Of a stretch of 64,000 bases of DNA, positions 32,591 through 41,072 are shown piece by piece (the first letter of the stretch is position 1; each line of letters opens with the position of its first letter). Position numbers and translations under genes: made by a program. Below the pieces are notes generated by a model. That model saw nothing but the letters and a program-made list of their open reading frames with translations, had not been told where the DNA came from and ran no database searches. Source of the stretch: Mesorhizobium escarrei (GTDB lineage: Bacteria > Pseudomonadota > Alphaproteobacteria > Rhizobiales > Rhizobiaceae); assembly GCF_935825525.1 (NCBI RefSeq), contig NZ_CAKXZT010000135.1, positions 52,585-116,584 of the forward strand. Reading direction: 5' to 3'.

Positions 32591-34540
32591 TCAACCCGCC
32601 TTGTTCACCCGCATATACCAGTCCACCAGCCGGCGGACCTGACGTTCGGTGTAACCGCGTCCGACCATCCGATGCACGAACTCAGTATGCCGCTTCTCCG
32701 TCACGCTGTCCTGCTTGGAGCCGAAGCTGATCACCGGGAGCAGATCTTCGACCTGGCCGAACATCCGCTTCTCGATGACTTCGCGCAGCTTTTCATAGCT
32801 TGTCCATGACGGGTTGCGGCCGTGGTTCCTCGCCCGGGCGCGCAACGTGAACTTCACGACCTCGTTGCGGAAGTCCTTGGGGTTGGCAATGCCGGCCGGC
32901 TTTTCGACCTGCGACAGTTCGTTGTCCAGCACCTCGCGATTGAGGATCTGGCCGGTATCGGGGTCTTTGTAGTCCTGGTCCTCGATCCAGGCATCGGCAT
33001 AGGCGATGTAGCGATCGAACAGGTTTTGGCCGTATTCGCTGTAGGATTCCAGATAGGCCTTCTGAATTTCATGGCCGATGAACTCGGCATAACGCGTGGC
33101 CAGTTCCGACTTTATGAAGTCGAGATAAGCGGCTTCCGTTTCCTTCGGGAACTGCTCGCGCTTGATCGCCTCCTCCAGAATGTACATCAGATGCACGGGA
33201 TCGGCGGCCACTTCCTTGGTGTCGTAGTTGAAGGTCTGCGACAGGATCTTGAAGGCAAAGCGCGTGCTGACGCCGTTCATGCCTTCATCGACCCCGGCGG
33301 CATCGCGGTATTCCTGAACCGACTTCGCCTTGGGATCTACGTCCTTAAGGTTCTCGCCGTCATAAACGCGCATCTTCGTGTAGAGCGGCGAATTGTCGTG
33401 CTCGGCCAGACGGGTCGAGACGGTGAACCGGCTGAGAATGTCGAGAACCTCTGGAGCGCAGGAACTGGAGGCCAATTCGCTTTCGCGCAGCAGCTTTTCG
33501 TAGATCTGCCTTTCTTCGGTGACCCGCAGGCAATACGGCACCTTGACCACCAGGATACGGTCGAGGAACGCCTCGTTGTTCTTGTTGTTCTTGAACTGCA
33601 GCCATTCCGATTCGTTGGAATGGGCTACGACGATGCCCTGATACGGGAAAGATCCGAAGTTTTCCGTACCGTTGTAGCTGCCTTCCTGGGTAGCGGTCAG
33701 CAGCGGATGGAGGACCTTGATCGGCGCTTTGAACATCTCGACGAACTCGAGCAGCCCCTGCGTGGTCCGGTTCAGGCCGCCGCTGTAGGAATAGGCGTCC
33801 GGATCGGATTGGCTGAAATGCTCGAGCTGTCTGATGTCGACCTTGCCGACCAGGGCCGAAACGTCCTGGTTGTTCTCATCGCCTGGCTCGGTCTTGGCGA
33901 TGCCGATCTGGCGTAGCCGCGAAGGCATCAGCTTGACGACGCTGAATTTGGAGATGTCGCCTGACAGTTCGTCGAGGCGCTTGGCCGCCCATGGCGAAAT
34001 AAGACCGTTCAGCCGGCGCCGCGCGATGCCATACTTGTCCTCCAAAAGGTCGCCCATGCGGTCAGGATTGAAAAGCCCGAGCGGCGATTCGAAAACCGGG
34101 CTGATCTGGCCACCCACCTTCAGCGTATAGATCGGACGCTCCTCCATCAGCTTCTTCAGCCGTTCGGCGAGCGAGGACTTGCCGCCGCCGACAGGGCCAA
34201 GCAGATAGAGAATCTGCTTGCGCTCTTCGAGCCCTTGCGAGGCATAGCGGAAATAGCCGGCTATGCGCTCGATCGTGTCCTCCATGCCATAAAACTCGGA
34301 GAAGGTGGGATAGACCTTGATTGTCCTGTTCGAGAAAATGCGGCCGAGCCGCTCATCCATGCTGGTGTCGATCAGGGTGGGCTCGCCGATCGCCTCGACC
34401 ATCCGCTCGGGCGCCGAGGCGTACATCGATTTATCCTCGCGGCAGGCAAGGAGATACTGCTGGATGCTTATCTCCTCCTGCGCCGCATTCGTATAAATCT
34501 CCGAAAACAGATCGAAGACGTCGGAGTGGTTCTCGCGCAT
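32591..34540 (-). CDS. prkA: PrkA/YeaG serine protein kinase-like AAA protein
   Basis: The 649-residue protein matches E. coli YeaG along its length. It has the Walker A loop GPVGGGKSS (115-123) in an AAA domain, SALVGKVDIRQLEHF, LLTATQEGSYNGTE and AHSNESEW, and the C-terminal PrkA domain. ATG 34540 with GAGGAA upstream is chosen because the protein then starts like YeaG; a TTG at 34588 would add 16 residues. It is the first gene of prkA-yeaH-spoVR. Whether it phosphorylates proteins or acts as a AAA protease is debated for the family. Confidence 0.95.
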   Translation of the reverse strand: MRENHSDVFDLFSEIYTNAAQEEISIQQYLLACREDKSMYASAPERMVEAIGEPTLIDTSMDERLGRIFSNRTIKVYPTFSEFYGMEDTIERIAGYFRYASQGLEERKQILYLLGPVGGGKSSLAERLKKLMEERPIYTLKVGGQISPVFESPLGLFNPDRMGDLLEDKYGIARRRLNGLISPWAAKRLDELSGDISKFSVVKLMPSRLRQIGIAKTEPGDENNQDVSALVGKVDIRQLEHFSQSDPDAYSYSGGLNRTTQGLLEFVEMFKAPIKVLHPLLTATQEGSYNGTENFGSFPYQGIVVAHSNESEWLQFKNNKNNEAFLDRILVVKVPYCLRVTEERQIYEKLLRESELASSSCAPEVLDILSRFTVSTRLAEHDNSPLYTKMRVYDGENLKDVDPKAKSVQEYRDAAGVDEGMNGVSTRFAFKILSQTFNYDTKEVAADPVHLMYILEEAIKREQFPKETEAAYLDFIKSELATRYAEFIGHEIQKAYLESYSEYGQNLFDRYIAYADAWIEDQDYKDPDTGQILNREVLDNELSQVEKPAGIANPKDFRNEVVKFTLRARARNHGRNPSWTSYEKLREVIEKRMFGQVEDLLPVISFGSKQDSVTEKRHTEFVHRMVGRGYTERQVRRLVDWYMRVNKAG

Positions 34541-34586
34541 GGTATTCCTCGCCCCGGCCGGTCTGGTTGCTCTCGCCTCTTCATTC

Positions 34587-34612
34587 AACTGTCGGAAAGC
34601 CTTTGTGGTTCC
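34587..34612 (-). promoter_or_regulatory. Candidate EcfG-type promoter for prkA
   Basis: On the minus strand GGAAC (34612-34608) is followed by 17 bases and AGTT (34590-34587), which keeps three of four -10 bases. It lies 46 bases before ATG 34540. Weaker than the other sites, but stress control fits the family. Confidence 0.4.
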
Positions 34613-34796
34613 CTATTACACGTAGTGCGTCTGCGACCGGATGTTAGGGGTCGAGACAGATATCGTGAACGCCTGGAAGTCAGCCAGCGAATGGCTCGCA
34701 CAATGGAACGTTTCCGAGGGAAGTCCATTCTTCCATCAGCGCTTGCCGAGTGCAACAGCCCGCTGGGTACAAGCTGCCTTTCTGAAGAAATAAACC

Positions 34797-34848
34797 GCCC
34801 GCGCTCAGCAGTTGCCCGCGCTCAGCAGGTTGCCCGCGCTAGCAGGTT
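34797..34848. repeat. Three tandem 17-18 bp repeats
   Basis: Units at 34797, 34814 and 34832 share the core GCCCGCGCTCAGCAG, the third lacking one base. They lie in the noncoding gap before the small membrane protein gene. Confidence 0.75.
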
Positions 34849-34959
34849 GAATGGCGACGCACAGGTGATTCGGCGAAGAGAGCTGCGCTGCGGTGTCCAA
34901 CCCTGCACCAGGAGCAACGGTTTCGCTCCTGCTCGGAAATGAGGGAAAGGAGATGTTCC

Positions 34960-35139
34960 ATGTTCGAGAACAGTATGTGGTTGATCGTCGTTGCTGGCGG
35001 CCCGCTACTGCTGGCAATCCTGCTCGCCTACGCACTCCTTACGTGGCGACGCCGCGGGCCTGCAGAGCGCAGAGAAAGCGATCGGGCCACCGAGCGACTG
35101 TATCGCGAGGAAAACGACCGCCCGGGCGGAGGCAGTTGA
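34960..35139 (+). CDS. Small single-span membrane protein
   Basis: The 59-residue product has one transmembrane helix near the N-terminus (WLIVVAGGPLLLAILLAYALL) followed by an Arg/Glu-rich cytosolic tail. AAAGGAG lies upstream of the ATG at 34960, which is preferred to an in-frame ATG seven codons earlier. The positive-inside tail (TWRRRG) suggests an Nout-Cin topology. No family assigned. Confidence 0.7.
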   Translation: MFENSMWLIVVAGGPLLLAILLAYALLTWRRRGPAERRESDRATERLYREENDRPGGGS

Positions 35140-35166
35140 GAACCGTATCGGCAGCCCGACTTTCTG

Positions 35167-35603
35167 CTAGACTCCGACACTTTCGGGCCAAAGCGCCCGG
35201 ATCTGCTTCGGCAACGCGTCCCGCACCTTGGCCGACTGGCCGAGGTCGACATGCCTGGCGAGTACCTTGAACACGGATCTCGTCGCATCTTCGGGATTCA
35301 CGGGTCGAGTGGATTTCATCTCCTCGGCCACCCGCTGCAGGAAATCTTCCAACGATCGGCTGCTCGTCGGCAGATCAGGCGGCCGATACCGATCATAGTA
35401 GGCTCCCCGCACGAGAAGCGGCAGTTCCACCCCAAGTTGGCAGCCAGGTTGATCTGCAGCCAATCCCGCAAGGTGCGTAGAACGGCTCCCAGCATATGCC
35501 AGGCCACGCGCCTGTCGGGCCCGTGATCGGCCATGATCTCGTCCAGCCAGATGTTTGTCGTCTGCAGGGTTTTGTCAAAAACGTCCAAGCCGGTTGCGCT
35601 CAT
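35167..35603 (-). pseudogene. DUF2267 protein gene with a frameshift
   Basis: From ATG 35603 (GAGGAGG upstream) the frame reads MSATGLDVFDKTLQTTNIWL to WLQINLAANLG. It then shifts; the expected VELPLLVRGAYYDRYRPPDL continues in another frame to the stop at 35167. A single missing base near 35429-35434 (TTGGGG-TGG) explains it. Restored length is about 145 residues, normal for DUF2267, a family of helical proteins often found with stress genes. True pseudogene or sequencing error cannot be told apart here. Confidence 0.85.
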
Positions 35604-35639
35604 CGTCGCCTCCTCTGGGCAATCCCAACACCTGCCCAA

Positions 35640-35958
35640 AATGCCCGCCCAATATACCCGCCATGACGCGCAAAACGGCGATCGAGCGCAATTGTTTCGT
35701 CACGCGTTGAAAATCGTCCAAGAGCAGCGGCGGATGCAGCCATGGATTGCATCCAACGTCTGAAGCCAGGCGATCACCTTCGGGTGTTTTTGGGCTGCAT
35801 AATTGCCGACATCCATGCCAGGTTGCGCAGCCATGAATTTAATGCCCATGACTTTCATGCCCATGACTGGACAGCTCCGAAGCGACCCAAGACTATAGAA
35901 TCCAGGCGAAGGGCCTTTACGCGTGCAGTTACGAACGGGCATCCAAAAGGAGGCGGCC
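35640..35958. other. Intergenic region with no supported gene
   Basis: The 319 bases before the deaminase gene contain a short direct duplication (ATGCCCATGACT twice near 35842-35868) and no convincing frame. The strong AAGGAGG at its end belongs to the deaminase. I see no EcfG-type promoter here. Confidence 0.5.
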
Positions 35959-36429
35959 ATGAGGAGCGATACCGAGTATCTACGTCACGCCGTGCAGATC
36001 GCCACCGAGAGCCGGGCGAGTGGCAATCATCCTTTCGGGGCGCTCCTGGTCGGGCCGGAAGGCGACGTGCTGCTTTCGTCGGGCAACACCTACGCGCGGG
36101 ATCGCGGCGTTGGCCACGCAGAGGCAAACGTGGCCCGCGCGGCCGCGCAGCAATACGACCCGACCTTTCTCGAGCGATGCACGCTGGTGACCTCGGTCGA
36201 GCCGTGCTGCATGTGCGCCGGGGCCTGTTACTGGGCTGGCATCGGCACCGTTGTCTACGGACTCAGCGAAAGGCGGTTGGCCGAGCTGACCGGAGACAAC
36301 CCGGAGAATCTGACCCTCGATCTGAGTTGTCATCAGGTGTTCGCCGCCGGACGGCGCCATGTAGCAATCCGTGGCCCATTCCCTGAACTCGAAGAAGAGA
36401 TCGTAAACGACCACAAGGATTTCTGGTGA
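35959..36429 (+). CDS. Nucleoside/guanine deaminase family protein
   Basis: The 156-residue cytidine-deaminase-fold enzyme has the catalytic pair H53-A-E55 in VGHAEANVAR and the zinc cysteines C83 and C86 in SVEPCCMCAGAC. The motif spacing and SSGNTYARD match guanine/nucleoside deaminases of the TadA-like superfamily rather than tRNA-specific TadA. AAGGAGG sits upstream of ATG 35959, so the upstream GTG/ATG options are rejected. It is monocistronic. It would deaminate a free purine or cytosine-type base; exact substrate unknown. Confidence 0.88.
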   Translation: MRSDTEYLRHAVQIATESRASGNHPFGALLVGPEGDVLLSSGNTYARDRGVGHAEANVARAAAQQYDPTFLERCTLVTSVEPCCMCAGACYWAGIGTVVYGLSERRLAELTGDNPENLTLDLSCHQVFAAGRRHVAIRGPFPELEEEIVNDHKDFW

Positions 36430-36510
36430 CAGAAACCCATCAATAAGGGACTGCTGTCGGTGAAGCGTCCGTAGCCTCTGGGGCGCCACCAGCCGAAAGC
36501 TCAGTTGCCC

Positions 36511-36536
36511 GGAACCTTCCTCCCCTCTCGCCGGTT
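36511..36536 (+). promoter_or_regulatory. Candidate EcfG-type promoter before the oxidase operon
   Basis: GGAAC (36511-36515), 17 bases, GGTT (36533-36536), 20 bases before the coxB ATG with a GAGGGG site between. The -10 deviates at one base and the leader is short, so this is tentative. Confidence 0.4.
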
Positions 36537-36555
36537 TACCGCAGAGGGGTTGCAA

Positions 36556-37551
36556 ATGGGTCGATATTTCAGCCTGTCAGCTGCGTCATTATTGCTCGCG
36601 AGCGGCTCAGCCGGCGCCCAGTCGGTAGCCAGCACTCAGTCGGCACTTGAGCCCGCGGGAGCGGAAGCGCAGCAGGTAGCCATGCTGTTTTGGGTCATGC
36701 TAAGCGGCGGCGCCGTCCTCTGGCTGGGCGTGGTCGGCCTGCTTCTTCATGCAGCCCTGGTCAATCGCCGCAGGCTGGCCGAAAAATCCGCCAGCAGGGT
36801 CATCCTTTGGGGCGGCGTCGTCTTCCCCTCGGTCACGCTTTGTGCGCTGCTCGCCTATGCGCTGTGGCTGATGCCTGGCCTTCGGCCCTTCGCCCAGGCG
36901 AGCCCCGCTGCCCTGCGGATCGAAGTCACCGGCAAGCAGTTCTGGTGGGACGTTGTCTATCACCCTGCTCAGGGACCGCCGGTCGCGTCCGCCAACGAGA
37001 TCAGGCTGCCGGTCGGCGAACGGGTCGAATTGACCCTGAAAAGCGCCGATGTGATCCATTCCTTCTGGATCCCACCGCTCGGCGGCAAGATGGACATGAT
37101 CCCCGGCCGCAGCAACAGGCTTTCGATCATGGCCACGAAACCTGGTATATTCCGCGGGCCGTGCGCGGAATATTGCGGCACGTCTCACGCCCTAATGGCT
37201 TTCTCGGCCGTCGCGATGGCGCCTGAAGCATTCCGGTCCTGGCTTGCCGTCCAGGCAATTCCCGCGGAAGGGGCCGGCGCAAGCGGCGGCGCGCTGTTCC
37301 TGCGCCATGGCTGCGGGTCCTGCCATTCCGTCGCGGGCACCGATGCGCGCGGCCTGATCGGCCCGGACCTTTCGCATGTCGGTTCCCGCGCCACCGTCGC
37401 AGCCGGCATCCTGCCCAACACCGAAGACGCCGTCGCCCGCTTCATCGCCCGGCCAGACCTGATCAAGCCTGGGTCCAGCATGCCGGCCTTCGACATGCTG
37501 CCGCCGGACGACATTCGCGCCATAGCCGCCTGGCTGAGAGGCCTGCGATGA
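36556..37551 (+). CDS. coxB: Cytochrome c oxidase subunit II with fused cytochrome c (caa3 type)
   Basis: The 331-residue protein starts with a signal/membrane region (two helices to about residue 105). The CuA domain ligands are present: H168 in VIHSFWIP, C203, E205, C207, H211 and M214 in CAEYCGTSHALM. The C-terminal 90 residues are a class I cytochrome c with C253-GSC-H257 and the axial M309 in SSMPAF. This fusion is the caa3 arrangement. ATG 36556 has a GAGGGG site. It overlaps the subunit I gene by 4 bases (ATGA). Confidence 0.95.
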   Translation: MGRYFSLSAASLLLASGSAGAQSVASTQSALEPAGAEAQQVAMLFWVMLSGGAVLWLGVVGLLLHAALVNRRRLAEKSASRVILWGGVVFPSVTLCALLAYALWLMPGLRPFAQASPAALRIEVTGKQFWWDVVYHPAQGPPVASANEIRLPVGERVELTLKSADVIHSFWIPPLGGKMDMIPGRSNRLSIMATKPGIFRGPCAEYCGTSHALMAFSAVAMAPEAFRSWLAVQAIPAEGAGASGGALFLRHGCGSCHSVAGTDARGLIGPDLSHVGSRATVAAGILPNTEDAVARFIARPDLIKPGSSMPAFDMLPPDDIRAIAAWLRGLR

Positions 37552-40064
37552 GCGCTGCGGTCAAGGAGCGTTCGCGGGAGGAATACAAGGCGCAGGAAGA
37601 GCGGCTGCGCGCCGTGTGGGCCAATCCGGCCGGCTGGCGCTACTGGACCTCGGTGAACAATTACCAGATCGGCCTCTGGTACGGCTCGGCCGCCTTCGCC
37701 TTCATGCTGTTCGCCGGCGCGCTGGCGCTGCTGATGCGGCTGCAGCTCGCCGTGCCCGACAACGATTTTCTGTCGGCCGACTTCTTCAACCAGGCCTTCA
37801 CCCTGCACGGCACGGTGATGATGTTCCTGTTCGCGGTGCCGATCTTCGAGGCAGTCGCGATTTTCCTGCTGCCGCCGATGCTGGGCGCGCGCGAGATGCC
37901 GTTTCCGCGCCTCGGAGCCTTCAGTTTCTGGAGCTTTTTGCTCGGCGGCATCTTCGTCTGCGGCTCGATCTTCTTCAATGCGGCGCCGTCGGCAGGCTGG
38001 TTCATGTATCCGCCGCTCGCCACCGACAAGGAGTTCTCCGGCATTGGCGCCGACATCTGGCTGCTCGGCCTTTCCTTCATCGAAGTCGCCTCGATCGCTG
38101 CCGCCGTCGAGCTCATCGTCGGCATCATGAAATGCCGTGCGCCGGGCATGCGCATCAACCTGATGCCGCTTTTTGCCTGGTACCTGCTGATTGTTGCCGG
38201 AATGATCCTGTTCGCCTTCCCACCGCTGATCGCCGGCGATCTCCTGTTCGAGATGGAACGGATGTTCGATTGGCCGTTCTTCGATGCAGCGCGCGGCGGC
38301 GACCCGCTGCTGTGGCAGCATCTGTTCTGGATATTCGGCCATCCCGAGGTCTACATCATCTTCCTGCCGGCCATAGCGCTGATGGCTATGATCGTGCCGA
38401 CTTTTTCGCAGCGTCCGATCGTTGGTTATTCCTGGATCGTGCTCGCGGCAGTTGGGACGGGGTTCCTCTCCTTCGGCCTGTGGGTACACCATATGTTTGC
38501 GACAGGCCTGCCGCAGATCTCGCTGGCCTTCTTTTCGGCGGCCTCCGAGGCGGTGGCGATCCCGACCGGCGTGCAGATCTTCGTCTTCATCGCCACCATG
38601 CTGGCCGGCCGGGTGATCTTCTCGACCCCGATGCTGTTCGGCACCGGAGGGCTTGCCATCTTCGTCATCGGCGGACTGACGGGCGTCATGGTGGCGCTCG
38701 CACCCTTCGACTGGCAGGCGCACGACACGTATTTTGTCGTTGCGCACCTCCACTATGTGCTGATCGGCGGCATGCTTTTCCCGGTCGTGGCCGGGCTCTA
38801 TTACTATTACCCGCTGATCGACGCGAAGAAGCTCTCCGACCTTCTGGGGCGGCTCGCCTTCTGGCTGATGTTCTGCGGCTTCAACATCGCCTTCTTCCCC
38901 ATGCATCTGAGCGGCTTGCGCGGCATGCCCCGCCGCGTCTTCACCTATCCAGCCGAAATCGGCTGGGACTGGCTGAACCTGATCTCGACGGCCGGAGCCT
39001 TCATTTTCGCCGCCGGCGTGCTGGTGGTCGTCTTCGACGTGATCAGGCCCAAGCACCGGCAGCCGCGCGGCGAATTCAACCCGTGGAATGCCGGCACGCT
39101 GGAATGGATTTCCGAGCCGGAGGAGAACTGGGGCGTCCGCTCGATACCCATCGTGCGCAGCCGCTACCCCTTGTGGGACCAGAGGGATCTTGCCCGCAAG
39201 GTCAATGAAGGCCGCTATTATCTGCCCGACGCGGAAGAGGGATGGCGCGAGGGACTGGTCACCTCGGTGCTCGACGCCGAACCCATCCAGGTGCTGCGCG
39301 TCGGCGGCACCTCCCATGTCACCATCGTCTCGGCCCTCTCGCTCGGAGCCGCCTTCATCGCGCTTACCTTCCACTGGTGGATCGCGACGGCGCTGGCCTC
39401 AATCATCTGCTTTTGCGCCGTCATCTATTGGCTCTGGACGGGCACTGGCGAAATCCCCGAGAAGCCGGATAAGGATGTCGGCCTGGGCCTCAGCCTGCCG
39501 CTTTATGCCTCCGGCTCCGATTCGGTCGGCTGGTGGGCGATGTTCATCACCATGGTGGGCGACGGCACGGCGTTCGCCAGCCTCGTCTTCGGCTATTTCT
39601 TCTACTGGACGATCCATGCCGACTTCACCGCGGGGATTGCCGGGCCCGATGCGGTCTGGTCGCTGATCGCTGCCAGCCTGTTCGCTGCGGCGTGGGGCCT
39701 GATGGTGGCGGCACGCACGGTCAACAGGCGCGGCACTACGGCCACTATGCGCGGCTTGCTGGTGCTGTCCCTGCTGACGACCGTTGCCGCGTCCGCCGCA
39801 GGCTTGGCCGCGCCATTGTCTCCAGGCATGGACCCGACGCGCCACGTCTATCCCGCAATCGTGTGGATCCTCGTGATCTGGGTGCTCGCCCATGCGGCGC
39901 TCGGCACGGTCATGCAGGCCTATTGCCTGGCCCGCTCGCTGGCCGGCCGACTGACGCCGAATCATGACATGGACCTAGGCAATGTGGTGCTCTACTGGCA
40001 TTTCCTGCTGATTGCCGCCGTCATCACCTTCGCCATCATTGGCCTCTTTCCGGCAGCGATGTGA
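37548..40064 (+). CDS. Cytochrome c oxidase fused subunit I+III
   Basis: The 838-residue polytopic protein joins COX I (about 1-540) to COX III (about 600-838). Heme ligands are H87 and H402 for heme a and H400 for heme a3; CuB ligands are H265, H314 and H315, with the cross-linking Y269 and the D-pathway glutamate E267 in GHPEVYI. At the position of the K-pathway lysine (usually PTGIK or PTGVK) there is Q343 in IPTGVQIF. The C-terminal MFITMVGDGTAFASLVFGYFFYWTIH is subunit III. Second gene of the oxidase operon. Confidence 0.95.
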   Translation: MSAAVKERSREEYKAQEERLRAVWANPAGWRYWTSVNNYQIGLWYGSAAFAFMLFAGALALLMRLQLAVPDNDFLSADFFNQAFTLHGTVMMFLFAVPIFEAVAIFLLPPMLGAREMPFPRLGAFSFWSFLLGGIFVCGSIFFNAAPSAGWFMYPPLATDKEFSGIGADIWLLGLSFIEVASIAAAVELIVGIMKCRAPGMRINLMPLFAWYLLIVAGMILFAFPPLIAGDLLFEMERMFDWPFFDAARGGDPLLWQHLFWIFGHPEVYIIFLPAIALMAMIVPTFSQRPIVGYSWIVLAAVGTGFLSFGLWVHHMFATGLPQISLAFFSAASEAVAIPTGVQIFVFIATMLAGRVIFSTPMLFGTGGLAIFVIGGLTGVMVALAPFDWQAHDTYFVVAHLHYVLIGGMLFPVVAGLYYYYPLIDAKKLSDLLGRLAFWLMFCGFNIAFFPMHLSGLRGMPRRVFTYPAEIGWDWLNLISTAGAFIFAAGVLVVVFDVIRPKHRQPRGEFNPWNAGTLEWISEPEENWGVRSIPIVRSRYPLWDQRDLARKVNEGRYYLPDAEEGWREGLVTSVLDAEPIQVLRVGGTSHVTIVSALSLGAAFIALTFHWWIATALASIICFCAVIYWLWTGTGEIPEKPDKDVGLGLSLPLYASGSDSVGWWAMFITMVGDGTAFASLVFGYFFYWTIHADFTAGIAGPDAVWSLIAASLFAAAWGLMVAARTVNRRGTTATMRGLLVLSLLTTVAASAAGLAAPLSPGMDPTRHVYPAIVWILVIWVLAHAALGTVMQAYCLARSLAGRLTPNHDMDLGNVVLYWHFLLIAAVITFAIIGLFPAAM

Positions 40065-40071
40065 GGCGGCG

Positions 40072-40452
40072 ATGCGGCTCGTCCCAAAACAGATCGAGAC
40101 GCTCTGGACGCTGTTCACCGCGCCTGTGGTGTGGGCTGCGCATTTCCTTGTTTGCTACATCGGCGCGGCGATCTATTGCGCCAAGCCCGAGCTTGTCGAG
40201 CTAAGTTTCAGCGCTGTGCGCGCCGGCATCGCCGCCGCCACTGTGATCGCCCTCTCGCTGATAGCGCTGTCAGCATGGCTCGCCTGGCAGCAATGGGGCT
40301 TCGGCACGGACGATCCGCCGCATGACGATCCGACGAGACGCGACCGGACCCTGTTCCAGGGCTTTGCGACGCTGCTGCTCTCGGGCCTCAGCTTCATCGC
40401 CGTGATCTTCACCGCGCTGCCCGCATTGTTCCTGACGGAGTGTATCCGATGA
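40072..40452 (+). CDS. Oxidase-operon membrane protein of unknown function
   Basis: The 126-residue protein has three predicted membrane segments (FTAPVVWAAHFLVCYIGAAIYC, AGIAAATVIALSLIALSAWLAW, TLLLSGLSFIAVIFTALPALFL). It has no recognised domain. It lies 7 bases after the COX I+III gene and overlaps the ctaG gene by 4 bases, so it is part of the oxidase operon and probably helps assembly or stability. ATG 40072 has GAGGCGG upstream. Confidence 0.75.
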   Translation: MRLVPKQIETLWTLFTAPVVWAAHFLVCYIGAAIYCAKPELVELSFSAVRAGIAAATVIALSLIALSAWLAWQQWGFGTDDPPHDDPTRRDRTLFQGFATLLLSGLSFIAVIFTALPALFLTECIR

Positions 40453-41072
40453 GACGCGCCTGCCTCATCCTCGGCATCCTCGTCCTCGCCCTGGTCTGGC
40501 TCGGGCCGCTGTTCGATGCCTGGCGGGCTTCGTTTTCGGCGCACATGCTGGCGCATATGGGAGTGGTGGCGATCGCCGCGCCGCTGATGGCGATCGGGAT
40601 CCGGCTCGGACCGACACCAGATGCAAGCCGGGCGTTCACACTCGCCCTCCCCGCCTCCCTCGTCGAACTCATAATCGTCTGGTCCTGGCACGCGCCGGCC
40701 TTGCGGGCTCTGGCGCAAAGCTCGCTGCTTGCAACCGCTGTCGAGCAGGTCACGTTCCTCGCCACCGGGCTGTTCCTGTGGCTGGCCTGCCTGCCGCGCC
40801 GCGGCTCGGACACCGCAGGCAATGCCGCCGCCGCCTTCGCCCTGCTTCTGACGTCCATCCACATGACCTTGCTCGGCGCGCTGCTGGCGCTGACCCCGAG
40901 GCCGCTTTATGGGACCGGCGAGACAAGCTGCTTCGGCGTCGCGCTTTCCGCCCAGCAGGATCAGGAGCTTGGCGGCGTAATCATGCTTCTGGTCGGCGCT
41001 GCGGTCTACCTGGCCGGCGGGTTGACGCTTTTCGCGCGCATCCTCGCCACACCACCGCGGAAGACGGTCTGA
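40449..41072 (+). CDS. ctaG: CtaG-type caa3 oxidase assembly factor
   Basis: The 207-residue membrane protein has five to six helices and the family words SAHMLAHMGVVAIAAPL and VEQVTFLATGLFLWLACL. It matches the Caa3_CtaG family (distinct from the copper chaperone CtaG/Cox11). His residues in HMLAH, WSWHAP and SIHMTLLG may bind metal or heme. Four-base overlap upstream and one-base overlap (TGATG) downstream tie it into the operon. Confidence 0.85.
   Translation: MRRACLILGILVLALVWLGPLFDAWRASFSAHMLAHMGVVAIAAPLMAIGIRLGPTPDASRAFTLALPASLVELIIVWSWHAPALRALAQSSLLATAVEQVTFLATGLFLWLACLPRRGSDTAGNAAAAFALLLTSIHMTLLGALLALTPRPLYGTGETSCFGVALSAQQDQELGGVIMLLVGAAVYLAGGLTLFARILATPPRKTV

Larger units (their letters stand above)
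34541..34959. other. Intergenic region between prkA and a small membrane protein gene
   Basis: This 419-base divergent gap holds the candidate prkA promoter (34587-34612) and the tandem repeat at 34797-34848. A GGAAC at about 34704 lacks a matching -10. I see no gene in the remainder. Confidence 0.6.

Noticed and set aside
34704..34729. GGAAC upstream of the small membrane protein gene as an EcfG site
   Set aside because: The base run 16-17 downstream is CATT/ATTC, not CGTT-like.
37185..39374. Minus-strand open frame of about 730 codons
   Set aside because: Antisense to coxB and the COX I+III gene; composition is that of a shadow frame.
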